Source: Erythroxylum novogranatense
Taxonomy: Eukaryota; Streptophyta; Magnoliopsida; Malpighiales; Erythroxylaceae
Reading direction: 5' to 3'
Length of the DNA stretch: 64,000 bases
Assembly: GCA_029891385.1 (NCBI GenBank)
Contig: CM057230.1
Span: 52,865,414 to 52,929,413 of the forward strand
Shown here one piece after another: positions 36,077 through 49,369 of the stretch (its first letter is position 1; each line of letters opens with the position of its first letter). The notes beneath the pieces were generated by a model, which ran no database searches, was not told the origin of the DNA, and worked only from the letters and a program-made list of their open reading frames with translations. The position numbers and the translations under genes are program-made.

Positions 36077-38668
36077 TGTAGCGCCCCTTATCTTAGGATA
36101 CGCATTGGGACGCTCAGAGGTCATTCTAGCATATATTTTACGATAAGGGCGAGGTAATATCGATCACTATATTCACTTCGCATGGTATCGTATCATGAAT
36201 CACTCATTAAGTATCAATAGAAAATCACATAAATTTTAAAACCAACTTTTTCCTCATTCCATTTCTCAAACCAAGAGTCTACATTGCATTTTTCAACCCT
36301 TTTTACATGTACATTAACAAAATGTAGTACAAATGTACTACATGATAGAGGAAAATATATCCAATCTAACTAAGCCATTTAAAAATCCTAGCTGACCGAC
36401 CTTTGAACCATGACTTCTCTTGCTAAAGCCCAATCTATACGGTAGTGGAGCCTTTCAGTAGTTAGGTTCTTCTCTCGGTCCTAAAAAGACAACGTTATAA
36501 TTTTATTGATTTTTGCGAACTCAATGAGGTAACCATTATCGACGATTCACTCAATTCATGCAACACAGCATTTCACGTAACATGTAATCAATTTTTTGCA
36601 TAATCGATCATGTATCACCTTTCCATTTAAGCAAAAGCAATTCATGCATTTCAATCAATCAAAACATACATAACCAAATGCATATGAAATGATCATGAGA
36701 CTCTTTTTCCAATTGTTACGTTGTTTTGACCGAGTACCTAAACTGTCCCGTATCTATTTTGAATACCGGGCTCATTAATAACTGTCCCTTATCTGAACAG
36801 GATATGGGGCTCATTACACGTTGAGCCTGAGATTTTGAAACATTTTTAAGCTCGAGGCTCATTTCCATTCATTGAGCTTTAAGCTCTGATCGTTGGCTAC
36901 TTTGATCATAGCTGCCATTATATTTTATGCATTCATGAATGGAATGCATGTACCGCAATCAACCATATTATAAGCATTTAGGTCTCTACATTCACATTCA
37001 AGCCGCACTTCAATATCATAATCCACATTTCATAGTCATCGAACCTCTGTCCGAAATTCACAATCCAATCTCATTCATTCATTATTCAAAATATAATCTA
37101 AGCAAACAAGTAATTAAATGAGGCCATTTAGGTTACTCATAAGTTTCTCCCGAAGCTAATGCTTGGAAGATCCGACAACATCTAGAGGTTGACGTTCTAG
37201 TTGCTCCTCTATAACTAATAATATATACAATATCACAATTTCTTCAATCATAAATATTCAATGATGCACATGTATGAAATAACTTATGTACAATTCATGT
37301 TCATGAAAATCCTGGGTACTTTTCATCAATTTCATCCCAAAATCGATCTCATATCAAAACTCATCTAAGTATGATTCATAATTAGGTTTATGCCTCACTA
37401 AAACTATCAAAATCACAATTCATTACTTATTCAAAATCCTATAGATCTAGCCATAATCAAAACACTGAAGTATATTTAGTGGAATAACCCTAGTTCATAA
37501 AATTTAAGAGCATACTCACTGTACCCATTCCACGTTTCTCACTTAGTCTTTCTCAATTCATTTCAGATGGCTATGATTTTTGGTGAAGATGTAGGGCGAT
37601 GTGTTACGAATCCCATGGTTCAAGAATTGATTCATTTGGGTGTCTAAAGAAGAAGTTAAGACAAGGTGAAAAAAGACAGAAGAAACGAAACTTAGAAGAA
37701 GCAAAACACAAAAGAAGTAAAACCTAGAAGGAGCAAAACACAGAAGAATACACGTCAGCAAAACACAGAAGAAGACGCATCAGTAAAACACAGAAAAAAC
37801 AAAACCCAAAAGGAGCAAAACACAGAAGAAGACACATCAACAAAACACAGAAGAAGATGCGTCAGCAAAACACCGAAGAAGACGCGTCAGCAAAACACGG
37901 AAGAAGACGCGTCAGCAAAACACGAAAGAAGACGCGTCAACAAAACACGGAAGAAGCAAAACTTAGAAGGAACAAGACACAGAAGAAAAAAAACTCAGAA
38001 GAAGCAAAACTCGGAAAGAACAAAATACGGAAGGAACAAAACTCAGAAGAAGCAAAACTCGAAAGGAACAAAACACAAAAGGAACAAAACTCAGAAGAAG
38101 CAAAACTCAGAAGGAACAAAACACAGAAGGAACTAAACTCAGAAAAACAAAACATAGAAGGAACAAAACACAGAAGAAGATGACGTCATCACAGAAGAAA
38201 CACAGAAGAAGATGATATCATCACAGAAGAAGTAAAAAGACAAAAGAAGCAAAACACAGAAGAAGATGATGTCATCACAGAAGAAGCAAAAAGACAAAAG
38301 AAGCAAAACACAGAAGAAGATGATGTCATCATAGAAGAAGATGACGTCATCACAGAAGAAACAAAAATAGATAGAAGAAGTAAATTTTACTTTTGAACAT
38401 CTTCTCTTATAAGGACCCTGACTTTCAACTCAGATGTCCAAAATTTTCATATTATATATTGTTGGGAAGATAAAAAGGAAGATATATAACTTTCATGAAG
38501 GCCCTATTGACCAATCTATCTAGATTGGTACAGAAGTTTCACGGAAGTTTCAGATCAAGTTATTGCTATTTCAACTCCAACTTCACTTTTACATCACCTA
38601 ATCACTAATAATTTTTGAAAAACTAATTTAACATTGTAACCAAATTTGTTTCCTCCCAACCACCTAGT
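36077..38668 (-). mobile_element. Element C, left (3') LTR, first part
   Basis: Begins TGTAGCGCCCC and matches 40991-43250 in order, with point differences and a longer minisatellite. GATTT precedes it. It is broken at 38668 by solo LTR J, whose target duplication CTAGT occupies 38664-38668. The orientation is - because the primer site at 40973-40984 lies on that strand. Confidence 0.9.
37680..38370. repeat. Purine-rich minisatellite in the left LTR of C
   Basis: Many copies of short AG-rich units such as AAAACACAGAAGAAG, alternating with GACGCGTCAGC near 37860-37940 and with GATGACGTCATCACAG near 38178-38355. TGACGTCA occurs at 38181-38188 and 38342-38349. Long open frames on both strands (37857-38183 +, 37937-38155 -) are a by-product of the repeat, with Lys/Gln/Asn- or Phe/Ser-rich composition, and are not genes. 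Confidence 0.9.
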
Positions 38669-40759
38669 TGTTGGAGTTATGTAAATATAGTGCCCTGGAA
38701 AGCAAGTGTATTTACATGTAACTTTATCTTCTTCGATTCTGCTTTGTAATGAAAATATTTATTATTAATTAAACAAAAGAGTTTGGTTTTATTTATATGA
38801 GCATTATATATCCGGTCATAAGGTACCAAGATTCTTTTGTAAGTAATATACATATACATAGAGATGTATGGGAAACATGTATATTATTAGAATATGAATT
38901 AATTGATTCACAATTGAATAATCAAGTTGGTCGCTTGATTATGGTTTAGATCTATAGTGTTGCGATTTATCTCTATATAAGTAAAGGAGTTTACTTGAGG
39001 AATGATGAGTTTCATATCATGATAGTAGTTGACTATCGATAATGGCACTATTAAATGAATCGGAATCAAGTATGTTTTCAAGAATAAAGTGGTAGTTACT
39101 TTAATCTTAAAACATACAACTTAAGCATTCGCTATTATGAACCATAATCTTGATGAGTGGTGAACTCATATATGTTTCATTATAATTCTTGATACGATCG
39201 GAATGGATTTTTACAGAGTATTAATCCAAAGGTTCGCATGTTGGAATTATTAATTGAAACATGTATCGTGGAACATTCACTCAAATAAAGAGTTTATAGT
39301 GTTATCATCTCTTCAGATGTTTTAAGGAGATTTGGTGATTAAAGCGGCACCGATAGTTTGATGGACTAGCTACCCATCAAGTCTTAACACTGAGATGAGA
39401 TCTTATGTGTTAATCACCTTATAAAGTAAAATGAGAGATCTAGAAGGAAAAACCAGCATAAGGGCAAAACGGTAATTTTACCCTTTGTTGTGCGGATGGC
39501 TATAATAAGGTTCTAAATAGGGTTTGCAATTGGACATATTCTCATAATATTTAATAATTCAAGAGTTCAACTAATTGTCTTTAGTGGAATGACATTTAGT
39601 TAATAAGCTAGAATTAATTCCAATGAGATTGAATTAATTCTAGGCTTATTGGAGCTTGAATTATCAAAGTCCAATAAGATTCCCCACTTGGCTTTAAGGA
39701 AGGTTATCAAGCTAAGTAAGAAATATAAATGGAGGTTAATTAGAAGCCCATAATTGAATCTTGGGTTTGGTCTAATTAAAGAAGCCCAAATGTACATTTA
39801 GTAATGGGCTTGGTTTTTGGTTTAATGTAATTAATTAGATTAATTATATTAAAACAATTTTTTTTAAGAAGAAGATATCAATTTCGGTTATTCCTAGGTT
39901 AAATGTGTAACCACACATTTGACATTAAAATGATAAATAAAGATGGTCTTTATTATGGTTAATCATCATTAAATAGAGTTATGAACTTACCATTAAATGG
40001 TTTAATGGTTGTCTTTTAATGTTAGCTTGTAACCTATTTGCATTCATTAGATTAAAGATGAAAGATGTACATTAGATGGACCATCTTCCTTCTTTCTTCT
40101 TGGCAAAACCGAAATTGGGTATTGAATTTTAGGTTATGATCTTTTCAAATAGCCGTCATAAAGATAAATGAAGATAATCTCATTTATTGGCTATTTTATG
40201 AGTGATTAATGAAAGAAGTGATGCATTTGATGCCTCTCTCTCCTTCCATCCATGGATATACGAAATTGGTAGGCAAGAAAAAGTTCTTGCATGTTCTTTA
40301 CACCTTCTCTCCTTTATTGAAAGAGAGAATCGAAAATACCAATTGAAAGAGTTTCAATTTTGCTTCTTCTTCTTCTAAGAAAATCTCCTCCAAACATTTC
40401 TTCTCCTTTCCCACCAAAGGATTTTGTTAACCTAATTGTCCTTGAAGAACAAGTGGTAAATCTAATTTGTTGAGGATACTACAACAAGGAGAAAGTAGAT
40501 TGCTAAAGGAAAAGAGTCAAAGGCAAAGGATTTGGATACACGAAGAAGGAGAGGATAACGCAGCGAGGATTTAAAGCTTTAGCGAAGGAGTCGGTAATAC
40601 TCCTGATCTTGTTTATATTTTATTATCCTTATACCATATCATATATGGATTGACATGTTGATTTGGATTTGTTGCTTCCGCTGCAAGTAATGATTTCTTA
40701 AAAGTTTTGAAATCTACCGTTTTTTCAAACAAAGCATGTTTTCTTTTTCCGATCCAACA
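38669..40759 (+). mobile_element. Solo LTR J, copia-type (2,091 bp), CTAGT target duplication
   Basis: Starts TGTTGGAGTTATG and ends GATCCAACA, with CTAGT at 38664-38668 and 40760-40764. The right copy of LTR C lacks this block, which confirms it as an insertion. There is no internal coding or primer site, so it is a solo LTR. The TGTTGGA start with ATTATG-like sequence resembles Tork/Angela copia LTRs; this is recall only. The 65-codon frame at 39600-39797 on - has no recognisable domain. Confidence 0.9.
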
Positions 40760-40990
40760 CTAGTATTTATGAATATAGACTTCAATGTCATTTTTCATGC
40801 AGATGATAGTAACTCATCAACTTTCTTTCATAAATCTCCAAATCTAAAGGATTTATTCACTACTTTCCTGTTGAAAACTCCAAAATCTTCAAGCTTTAAA
40901 TTTTATGCAATTTAAGTATTTCATAACATTTCATGCTTAACATTCCTATATGTCCCAACAAATGCCAACCATGCTCTGATACTACTTAAA
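40760..40990 (-). mobile_element. Element C: end of left LTR joined to a leader with primer site
   Basis: From 40765 the sequence again follows the right LTR (matching 43258-43418). At about 40923 the match stops, roughly 650 bp before the LTR should end. What follows is a short leader ending in GCTCTGATACTA (40973-40984), an initiator-Met primer site on the - strand, six bases from the next LTR. The polypurine tract and all coding sequence of C are deleted. Confidence 0.82.
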
Positions 40991-43900
40991 TGTAGTGCCC
41001 CCTTACCTCAAGATACGCACTGGAATGTCCGAAGGTCATTCCGACACATATCCTACGATAAGGGCGAGCTAATATCGATCACTACATTCACTTTGCATGG
41101 CATCGTATCATTAATCACTTATTAAGCATCAATAGAAAATCACATAAATTTTAAAACCAACTTTTTCCTCATTCCATTTCTCAAACCAAGAGTCTACATT
41201 GTGTTTTTTAACCTTTTTTACATGCACATTAACAAAACCTAGTACAAATGTACTACATGAAAGAGGAAAATATATCCAATCTATCTAAACCATCCAAAAA
41301 TCCCAGTTGACCGACTTTTAAGCCACAAATTCTCTAGCTAAAGCCCAATCTACACGGTAGTGGAGCCTCTCAATAGTTAGGGTCGTCTCTCGGTCCTAAA
41401 AAGACAACGTTGCAATTTTGATAAGTTTTGCGAACTCAATCAGATAATCATCATGGACGGTTCACTCAATTCATGCAACACACCATTTCACATAACATGA
41501 AATCACATTTTCATAATCGATCAAGTATCACCTTTCCACTTAAGCAGAAGCAATTCATGCATTTCAATCAATCAAAACATACATAACCAAATGCATATGA
41601 AATGAACATGAGACTCTTTTCCAATTGTTATGTTGTTGTGACCGAGTGTTTAAACTGTCTCATATCTATTTTGGATACCGAGCTCATTAATAATTGTCTT
41701 TTATCCGAAGGGAATACAGGGCTCATTACACATTGAGTCTGAGGCTTTGAAACATTTTTGAGCTCGAGGCTCATTTCTACACATTAAGCTTTAAGCTCTG
41801 ATCGTTGGCTACTCTGGTCACAACTGCCATTATATTTCATGCATTCATGAATGGAATGCATGTACCACAATCAATCACATTATAAGCATTTAGGTCTCCA
41901 CATTTACATTCACATTCAAGCCGCACTTCAATATCACAATCCACAATTTATAATCATCGGACCTTCTGTCTGAAATCTATAATCCAATCTTATTCATTCA
42001 TTATTCAAAATATAATATAAGCAAACAAGTAATTAAGTGAGACCGTCTACGTTACTCACAAGTTTCTCCCAAAGCTAATGCCTGGAAGATCCAGCAACGT
42101 CTAGAAGTTGACATTCCAGTTGTTCCTCTATAACAAATAATATACACAATTTCACAATTTCTTCAATCATAAATATCTAATGATGCACATGTATGAAATA
42201 ACTTATGTACAATGCATGTTCATAAAAATCCTGGGTACTTTCCATCAATTTCATCCCAAAATCGTTCTCATACCAAAACTCATCTAAATATGATTCATAC
42301 TTAGGTTTATGCCTCACTAAAACTATCGAAATCACAATTCATTACTCATTCAAAATCCTATAGATCCAAACATAATCAAAACACTGAAGTATGTTCAATG
42401 GAATAACCCTAGTTCATAAAATTTAAGAGCACACTCACTGTACCCGTTCCACGTTTCTCACTTAATCTTTCTCAATTCATTTCAGATGGCTATGATTTTT
42501 GGTGGAGATGTAGGGCGATGTGTTACGAGTCCCATGGTTTAAGAATCAATTCTTTTGGGTGTCTAGAGAAGAAGTTATGGCAAGGTGAAAAAAGACAGAA
42601 GAAACGAAACTTAGAAGAAGCAAAACACAAAAGAAGTAAAACCCAAAAGGAGCAAAACACAGAAGAAGACATATCAGCAAAACACAGAAAAAGATGCGTC
42701 AGCAAAACACAAAAGAAACAAAACCCAAAAGGAGCAAAACAAAGAAGAAGACACGTCAGCAAAACACAGAAGAAGACGCTTCAGTAAAACATAGAAGAAG
42801 GCGCATCAACAAAACACAGAAAAAGACGCGTCAGCAAAACACAGAAGAAGACGCGTCAATAAAACACAGAAAAAGATTACGTCATCACAAAAGAAGCAAA
42901 AGGACAGAAGAAGCAAAACATAGAAGAAGATGACGTCATCACAAAAGAAACAAAAAAAGACAAAAGAAGTAAATTTCACTTTTGAACATCTTCCCTTATA
43001 AGGACCCTGACTTTTAGCTCAGATGTCCAAAATTTTTCATACTATATACTGTTGGGAAGATAAAAAGGAAGATCTACAACTTTCATGACGGCCCTATTGA
43101 CGAATCTATCTAGATTGGTACAGAAGTTTCATGGAAGTTTCAGATCAAGTTATTGCTATTTCAACTCCAACTTCACTTTTACATCACCTAATCACTAATA
43201 ATCTTTCAAAAACTAATTTAACACTGTAACCAAATTTGTTTCCTCCCAAGCACCCAACATTTATGAATATACACATAAATGCTATTTTCCATGCAGATGA
43301 TAATAACTCATCAACTTTCTTTCATAAATCCCCAACTCTAAAGGATTTATTCACTACTTACCTGTTGAAAACTCCAAAATCTTCAAGCCCTAAACTCCAT
43401 GCAATTTACGTATTTCACTATGTACAATGACTAGCTTTTGGTTTTTCTTTGGGTAGAAGACACAAATAGCAAAGTGGGTTTAGTGTAGGAAAGGAAAAGC
43501 AGAGAAATCTCTTAGAAGGGGTTTGGTGGAAAACTCTGTATATGGGAAGAAAATTTGAAGAAGATGACAATGAAGAATGAACTTAGACATATAACTTAAC
43601 TTTTCAACTCTCAGAAAACAGTAACCTACTTCTAGCAAGGTACCAAGCCTAAGTGACACTTGTCACTTTCCTCATATCTAAGCTCTAACTTAGTTTCTTT
43701 TGAAACTAACTCCCTCAAACTCTCATCTTTACAATCCAACTATCTCCAAGTCTTCACTTGATGTCTTTTTCCTATTTTCCATAAGTTATGCCTAAATTGA
43801 ACAAAATTCACAAATACAATATTCTTAATAACCAAAAGAATTTTCAATATAAATAAATACAAAATTCTCAAAACACTTAAAAATTATAACTCAATCCAAT

Positions 43901-44069
43901 TATACCCAGAATTATTCATGAATGTATGTACAATCATTTTCATGTGCCAGAATCATTATTCATATGCATGTGCATGACATAATATGTATGAACATGAAAA
44001 TGCATTCCTAACTCTCATTAATCACTCCCATTTACCATTTTAACCTTCCCACAAGAATGTGATGTTATA
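40991..44069 (-). mobile_element. Element C, right (5') LTR (3,079 bp)
   Basis: Begins TGTAGTGCCCC and ends GATGTTATA (CA changed to TA), followed by GATTT at 44070-44074, the same five bases as before 36077. It includes the palindrome block (41630-41835) and a shorter minisatellite (about 42590-42965). No protein-coding sequence can be supported inside it. The open frames at 42518-42933 lie in the minisatellite. Confidence 0.88.
42590..42965. repeat. Purine-rich minisatellite in the right LTR of C
   Basis: Same repeat family as at 37680-38370 but about half the length. It has GACGCGTCAGC units (about 42765-42860) and a TGACGTCA at 42931-42938. Copy number and order differ between the two LTRs, so the array has expanded or contracted since insertion. 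Confidence 0.88.
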
Positions 44070-45540
44070 GATTTAGTCTCAGGGAAGATGATTATGCTTG
44101 TTAAGGAAATAAATGGGCTCCATATCCTTGATATTAAGGAAGAAAAAAAGTGCCCCCTTTCAAAGTCTTACCTATCTAGTTATTCTACTAATAAAGAGGA
44201 CATTTGGCTCCACCATTATTGTATTGGTCATCCACCATTTAGTTTGCTCAAAATTATGTTCCCATTGTTATTAAAAAATATTAAAATTATTAGTTTACAT
44301 TGTGATGCGTGTGAACTTGCTAAACACAAGATGTTTCTTATCTATTGAGTAGTAACTGAAGTATGGTTCCCTTTTCATTAATTCACTCCAATATATGGGG
44401 TCTTTCTAGAATTCTAAACATCATGGGGACAAGGTGTTTTGTTGCCTTTATAGATGATTATATAAGGATAACTTGAGTATATTTAATGAAAAACAAATAT
44501 GAAGTTAGGGAAAATTTTCTAAGATTTTTCCAAATGATCAAAAACCAATGTAGAGTAAGAATAAAAAACCTACAGAGTGATAATGCAAGAGATTACTTCA
44601 ACCAAAATCTTTCATCTTTCCCTAAAAAGGAAGTGTTCATTATTCATCTTATGTTAACAGACCACAATAGAACGAGAGTAGCTGAGAGGAAAAATATACA
44701 TCTCTTAGAAATTACAAGAACATTGTTATTTCAAAATAATGTTCCCAAATCCTACTGGGAGAATTTATCCTTTTGCAACCCATTTGGTAAATAGGGTACC
44801 TCAAAAGTTCCTGGTTTCAAGGGTTCCATTAAGTTTATTTTATGAGTATTACTCAAATTCACAAATAGATTCCAAATTACCTCTAAAAGTCTTTGGTTGT
44901 GTGGTTTTTATTCATATTGATGACACTAACCAAGGAAGACTTGATCCAAGAGCTTTAAAATGCATATTTATTAATTACTCTTCTACAAGAGAAGGCTGTA
45001 AATGCCATCATCCTATTTTTTTAATAAATTTTTCATTTCAATGGATGTTGTTTTTATTGAGAAACAACCTTTCTATTCAAAATCTCATCTTCAAGGGAAA
45101 AGTGTAAGTGAAGATAAAAACCATGCACTATGTTTCCCTAATGTATAAATCATTAGTCAACTTGAAACTATGCAACCTAAAAATTTAAATTCACAACCTA
45201 TAATGCATCTTGATCAGCCATATGAACAACCTCTTAATACACCCAATTTATACAACCAGCAGTAAAAAGGAAAACCTATCTTGGTCTACCTATGGAGAAA
45301 AGAGCCCAATTGCACTTAATTGCAAGTTCAAAATTTGACTTTAGAATTAGGTACATAGTCAGAACTACCCTTTCAGTTGATTGATGATTTAAATGTTCCT
45401 ATAACTATTAGGAAAGGAATCAGAAATTGCACTCAATATCCTATTTCTCACTTTGTTTCTTTGAATAAAATCTCACATAAACATTGTTGTTTTCTCACTA
45501 ATTTAGATACAATTCCTATTCCTCAAATTTTAACGAGGTA
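44070..45540 (+). pseudogene. Copia element D, integrase, part 2
   Basis: The D reading resumes after element C. The pre-integrase zinc-binding region has WLHHYCIGHPPFSLL and LHCDACELAKHK (44210-44330). The integrase core holds IWGLSR, FIDDYIR (about 44448), LQSDNARDYFNQ (about 44568-44605) and AERKNIHLLEITRTLLFQNN (about 44680-44740), thus retaining the three acidic positions. 44739-45107 continues in another frame with VPLKVFGCVVFIH-type sequence. Stops at about 44347 and 44475 and a frameshift near 44740 break it. Confidence 0.88.
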
Positions 45541-47035
45541 GGTAGAGATGAGAATTGGAAACTTGCCATGGATTAGGAAATGGTTGCACTCACTAAAAAT
45601 AATACATGGGAAATTGTTGATCGTCCAAAAGAAAAAAGATTAGTAGGATGTAAATGGGTGTATGTAATTAAGTTCAAAGCAAATGGATCTTTAAAAAGGT
45701 ACAAGGTTGGGTTAGTAGCTAAAGGGTACACTCAAACATATGGAGTAGACCATCAGGAAATTTTTGCTTTAGTAGCTCATAGTTTGCATTATTTTATCTT
45801 TAATTGTTAATTTCAATTGGTTTTTTATAGCAATTTAATATTAAAAAAATGCATTTTTACACAGTGATCTTGAAGAAGAGGTGTATGTGGAGCCTCCACT
45901 AGGTTTTGAAAAATATGTTAAAGATAACCAAGGATGCAAGTTGAGAAAAACACTTTATGGACTTAAGCAATCAGAATGGTCCTAGTTTGAAAAATTTGTA
46001 AAAGTAATGCTTGGTATTGGCTACAAAAAATCCAAAGGGATCATACTTTCTCCTTTCGATACTCGACAGTAGGTGAACTTATAGTCTTGATAGTATATGT
46101 TGATGATATCATTGTGACGAGTGACGATGACTAGGAAATTCTAAAACTTAAGGCTAGACTTACAAAAGAATTGAAATTAAATCAGTCAAAAAACTCAAAT
46201 ATTTTCTAGGGATTGAAGTGGCTTGATCTAAAGAAGGCATATTTATTTCCTTAAAATTTTTTATTTTAGATATTCTATGAGAGATAGGAATGATGGGTTG
46301 TAAGCCCATTGATACACCAATAAAAAAGAAACATCGGTTGAGTGAAGAAAGAGACGATGAATCTATTAATAAAGGAAGGTATCAAAAGTTAGTTGGAAAA
46401 CTGATATACTTGTCTCATACACATCCTAATATTGCATATGTTGTAAGCGTGATAAGTCAATTTATGAATGACCCTAAAAAAGTTTATTTATAGGTTGTTT
46501 GTATCGATACTTGAAATACCCTGAAAAATAAATCATGCTTAGAAGAGGAGCTTAATTAACTATAGAAGCCTACACATATGCAGATTATGCTAGTTCACTA
46601 TCAGATCGATGCTCAACAACTAGCTACTATACTTTGATAGGAGGACTTAGTGACTTGGAGAAGCAAAAAAGAAGAAGTAGTAGTATCCAAATCAAGTGCA
46701 TAATCTAAATTTGTGCAATGGCTTAAGGAATTTGTGAATTCTTATGTATAAAGAAAATTTTGGAAGACTTGTAAGTTAAATGATATGGAGTTATGAAGTT
46801 GTATTGTGACAACAAGTTTGGTATAAGCATTGAACATAATCCAATTCAATATGACTAAACAAAATATTTTGAGACAGATTGACACTTTATTAAGGAAAAG
46901 ATTGAAACTAGGCTGATCTATGCATCTTATGTTCCTACGAATGGTCAAGGACTAGATAGCTTAACTTTTCAGAACACTAATAGCAAGTTAGGTATGGAAA
47001 ATATTTATTCTCCAACTTGAGGGAGTATAAGAAAA
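45541..47035 (+). pseudogene. Copia element D, reverse transcriptase, RNase H and polypurine tract
   Basis: RVT_2-type reverse transcriptase: MVALTKNNTWEIVDRP and CKWVYVIKFKANGSLKRYK (45580-45720), then [13 protein letters not shown] near 45880 and the active-site LIVYVDDIIVTSDDD (about 46090-46135). 46290-46493 has GCKPIDTPIKK and KLVGKLIYLSHTHPNIAY. RNase H traces are YADYASSLSDRCSTTSYYTL (about 46575-46640). A short purine run, TTGAGGGAG (47027-47035), precedes the 3' LTR. Several stops and frameshifts are present. Confidence 0.88.
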
Positions 47036-47251
47036 CTAGACTATTTAATCTTCTAGAAGATTTAATAGAGTTGTAAATAACTGATTAATGCTAGGATTTT
47101 GATTTACAAAACTAGGCTGATTGTAATCTTTCATTATTTTAAGCTTATGATAATTTCTTAGTCAATGATTGGTGTTTAGGAATTATTTTATTTCCTGAAA
47201 TAGGACAAATGACTTTGTATATACTAATATATTCAGTATATAGTCTATTCA
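47036..47251 (+). mobile_element. Copia element D, 3' LTR (216 bp)
   Basis: Follows the polypurine tract, begins TATAAGAAAAC (TG changed to TA) and matches 34348-34560 with many differences. It ends in CA, and TTTTG at 47252-47256 repeats the five bases before the 5' LTR. Its last part has diverged and is about 30 bp shorter than the 5' copy. Confidence 0.86.
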
Positions 47252-47256
47252 TTTTG

Positions 47257-48725
47257 CTTGAACATAAACATCAGATTGTTCAAACACTTCATACCATTTT
47301 CAACTTAGGTTAAAAATCAGCTCCATACATCAGTTAAAATCATGAGGACACACAATGGTATAAGGTTTACCAATACTTCTTGTACACTTTTGTTTTCTAC
47401 TTTAGGTTTTTTTCATATAAAAACTTGTGTTTATACCCCCTAATAAAGGAGTTATAGAACAAAAACATATGCATTTATTACAAATTGCAAGATCTTTGAT
47501 ATTTCAGTCATATTTACCTATTCATTTTTTTAGTGAAGCCATTCTGACAACTACCTATATAATAAATGCACTCCCTGTCATCTTTTATATATTGGTAAAC
47601 ACCTTATCAAATACTCTTTTAAATGGAGCCAGATTATTCTTTTCTCATAACCTATGGTTGTCTATGTTTTGCCTCAAACACATGTCCTCTCAAAGATAAG
47701 TTTAAACCTAGAGCTTTTTAAGCTATTTTTGTTGGTTATTCTATTGGACAAAGGCCTATAAATTGTATGATATGGAATAGAAAAGGATTGTTATTTCTAG
47801 GGATGTCATGCTTTATTAAAAATTCTTTCCATATTAAACCATTATTACAAGGGATTTTGAAGTTCCTTTATCTGTAATTTGTCCAAATTCAGACAATCCA
47901 TTTACTTGTTTTCATCATTTCAGTTGTAATGACATTTCTTCAACTACTCTATATTTTGTTCATGTTTTGGCACCTGATTCTTCCTTAAATCATATAGCAC
48001 CCTCTTACCTAAAAACTTCAAGTTTAATACTAAACAATGTTTGACCTCCTACTAGTAAAACTATCAAACCAAAAGAAAAACTCCTATGAATGAAAGACTT
48101 CGTTTCAAATTCTACACAATCACTAATCACCAGACACACCACCAATATATCCCTACATTGTTTCTTCACATATATCTTCTGCATACATGTCATTTTTGGT
48201 GAGTATGTCAAGTAGTCAAACTAGAACAAATAAGAATTGGAAAATAGTGATGAAAGTTGAATTGCAAGCCTTAGGAACTAATTAGACGTGAGAGTTAACA
48301 GATTTACCTCATAATGAAAAAGCAATAGATTGTAAGTGGATGTATAAGGTTAAATACAAAAATGATGGGGACTATGTATACATACAAGGCTAGATTAGTA
48401 ACAAAAATTTTTAATCAAATTGAAGGGAAAAATTGTCATAGTAGCTTTTCGCCTGTTACTAAAGTGGTGATAGTCATAACATTCCTCACTGCAACAACCA
48501 AGACATAACATTTGCACCAATTGGATATTAATAATGCATTTTTACATTGATAGTTAAATGAATAAGTTTATATGGAGCCACCACTAAGTTATATACAAGC
48601 AACCGATGGTCAGGTTTGCAAGTTGAAAAAATCATTATATAGTCTCAAACAAGTGTCTCTGTGATGGAATCAAGAAATTCTCATCCTCTTTATCAATTTG
48701 GTTTTCACCAATTAGCCTACTATAT
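47257..48725 (+). pseudogene. Copia element E, integrase and partial reverse transcriptase (3' truncated)
   Basis: Continues the E reading interrupted at 34347. The integrase core has RTHNGIRFTN (about 47340-47370) and 47427-47699 has GVIEQKHMHLLQIARSLIFQ, where ExKxRHLL-type residues end the catalytic core. RT begins near 48230 (ALGTN, then CKWMYKVKYKNDGDYV at 48325-48375) and runs on to a decayed LKKSLYSLKQ-type region at 48620-48655. The similarity ends near 48725 within RT, with no RNase H, polypurine tract or 3' LTR. The element is therefore truncated about 0.64 kb before the next gene. Confidence 0.83.
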
Positions 48726-49369
48726 TTAATTATATAAAATACCTATTGTATTCTTAAATAATTACATTATGATGTGTAAACAATTATAATTTTATTATTC
48801 TCCTAGTTTAGTATTACTTGATATATATTTTGTACTTTAAGTTATTATAGTTATGATAAATAATTAATTCAAAATAATATAATGATTGTGATAATTATGA
48901 TTGCATAGTAAATTATGGTGTTATATTTATATAAAAAATTTAAAGAAATCAAAGTCATTAATCAATTGTTATAGTTTATTTCTTTCCATTAAATCTTAAG
49001 AATTGTTTTAAAAGAATACCATTTTTCAAATATCAAGAAAGTTAGATATTTGGGAATTTGGTAATATAATTATAAAATTTGAATATAGTTTAGGAGAATA
49101 TCTCTCTTAATTAAATGCTAATAAATTATGGGAGGTTGCTGATACGAAAATGGAGCGCTGACTTGTTACCTACGATTACAATGCAATACTGACAAGCCCT
49201 TGGCCTCGAAGCTTCATCCTTTTCCTTGGTGGTGAAGTAGACCTAAACCCAAATTTGATTTAGCAGAAGCCATAGACGACATAGTTAATGGTTCCTTTTA
49301 TTCAATTCAATCGCCAACCAGTTTTTTAGATAGTTTTGTTTGGAATTTTCATTCGTAAAGCCTAGAGTC
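48726..49369. other. Probable promoter and 5' leader of the BRO1-domain gene
   Basis: A strongly AT-rich stretch to about 49130, then more mixed sequence up to the start codon. No frame or element is recognisable. The leader is likely within 49140-49369, but I cannot place a transcription start or a convincing TATA box. Confidence 0.5.

Noticed and set aside
37857..38183. 108-codon Lys/Gln/Asn-rich open frame and the 72-codon Phe/Ser/Cys-rich frame opposite it
   Set aside because: Both are translations of an AG-rich minisatellite inside an LTR, have no domain, and recur with different lengths in the other LTR.
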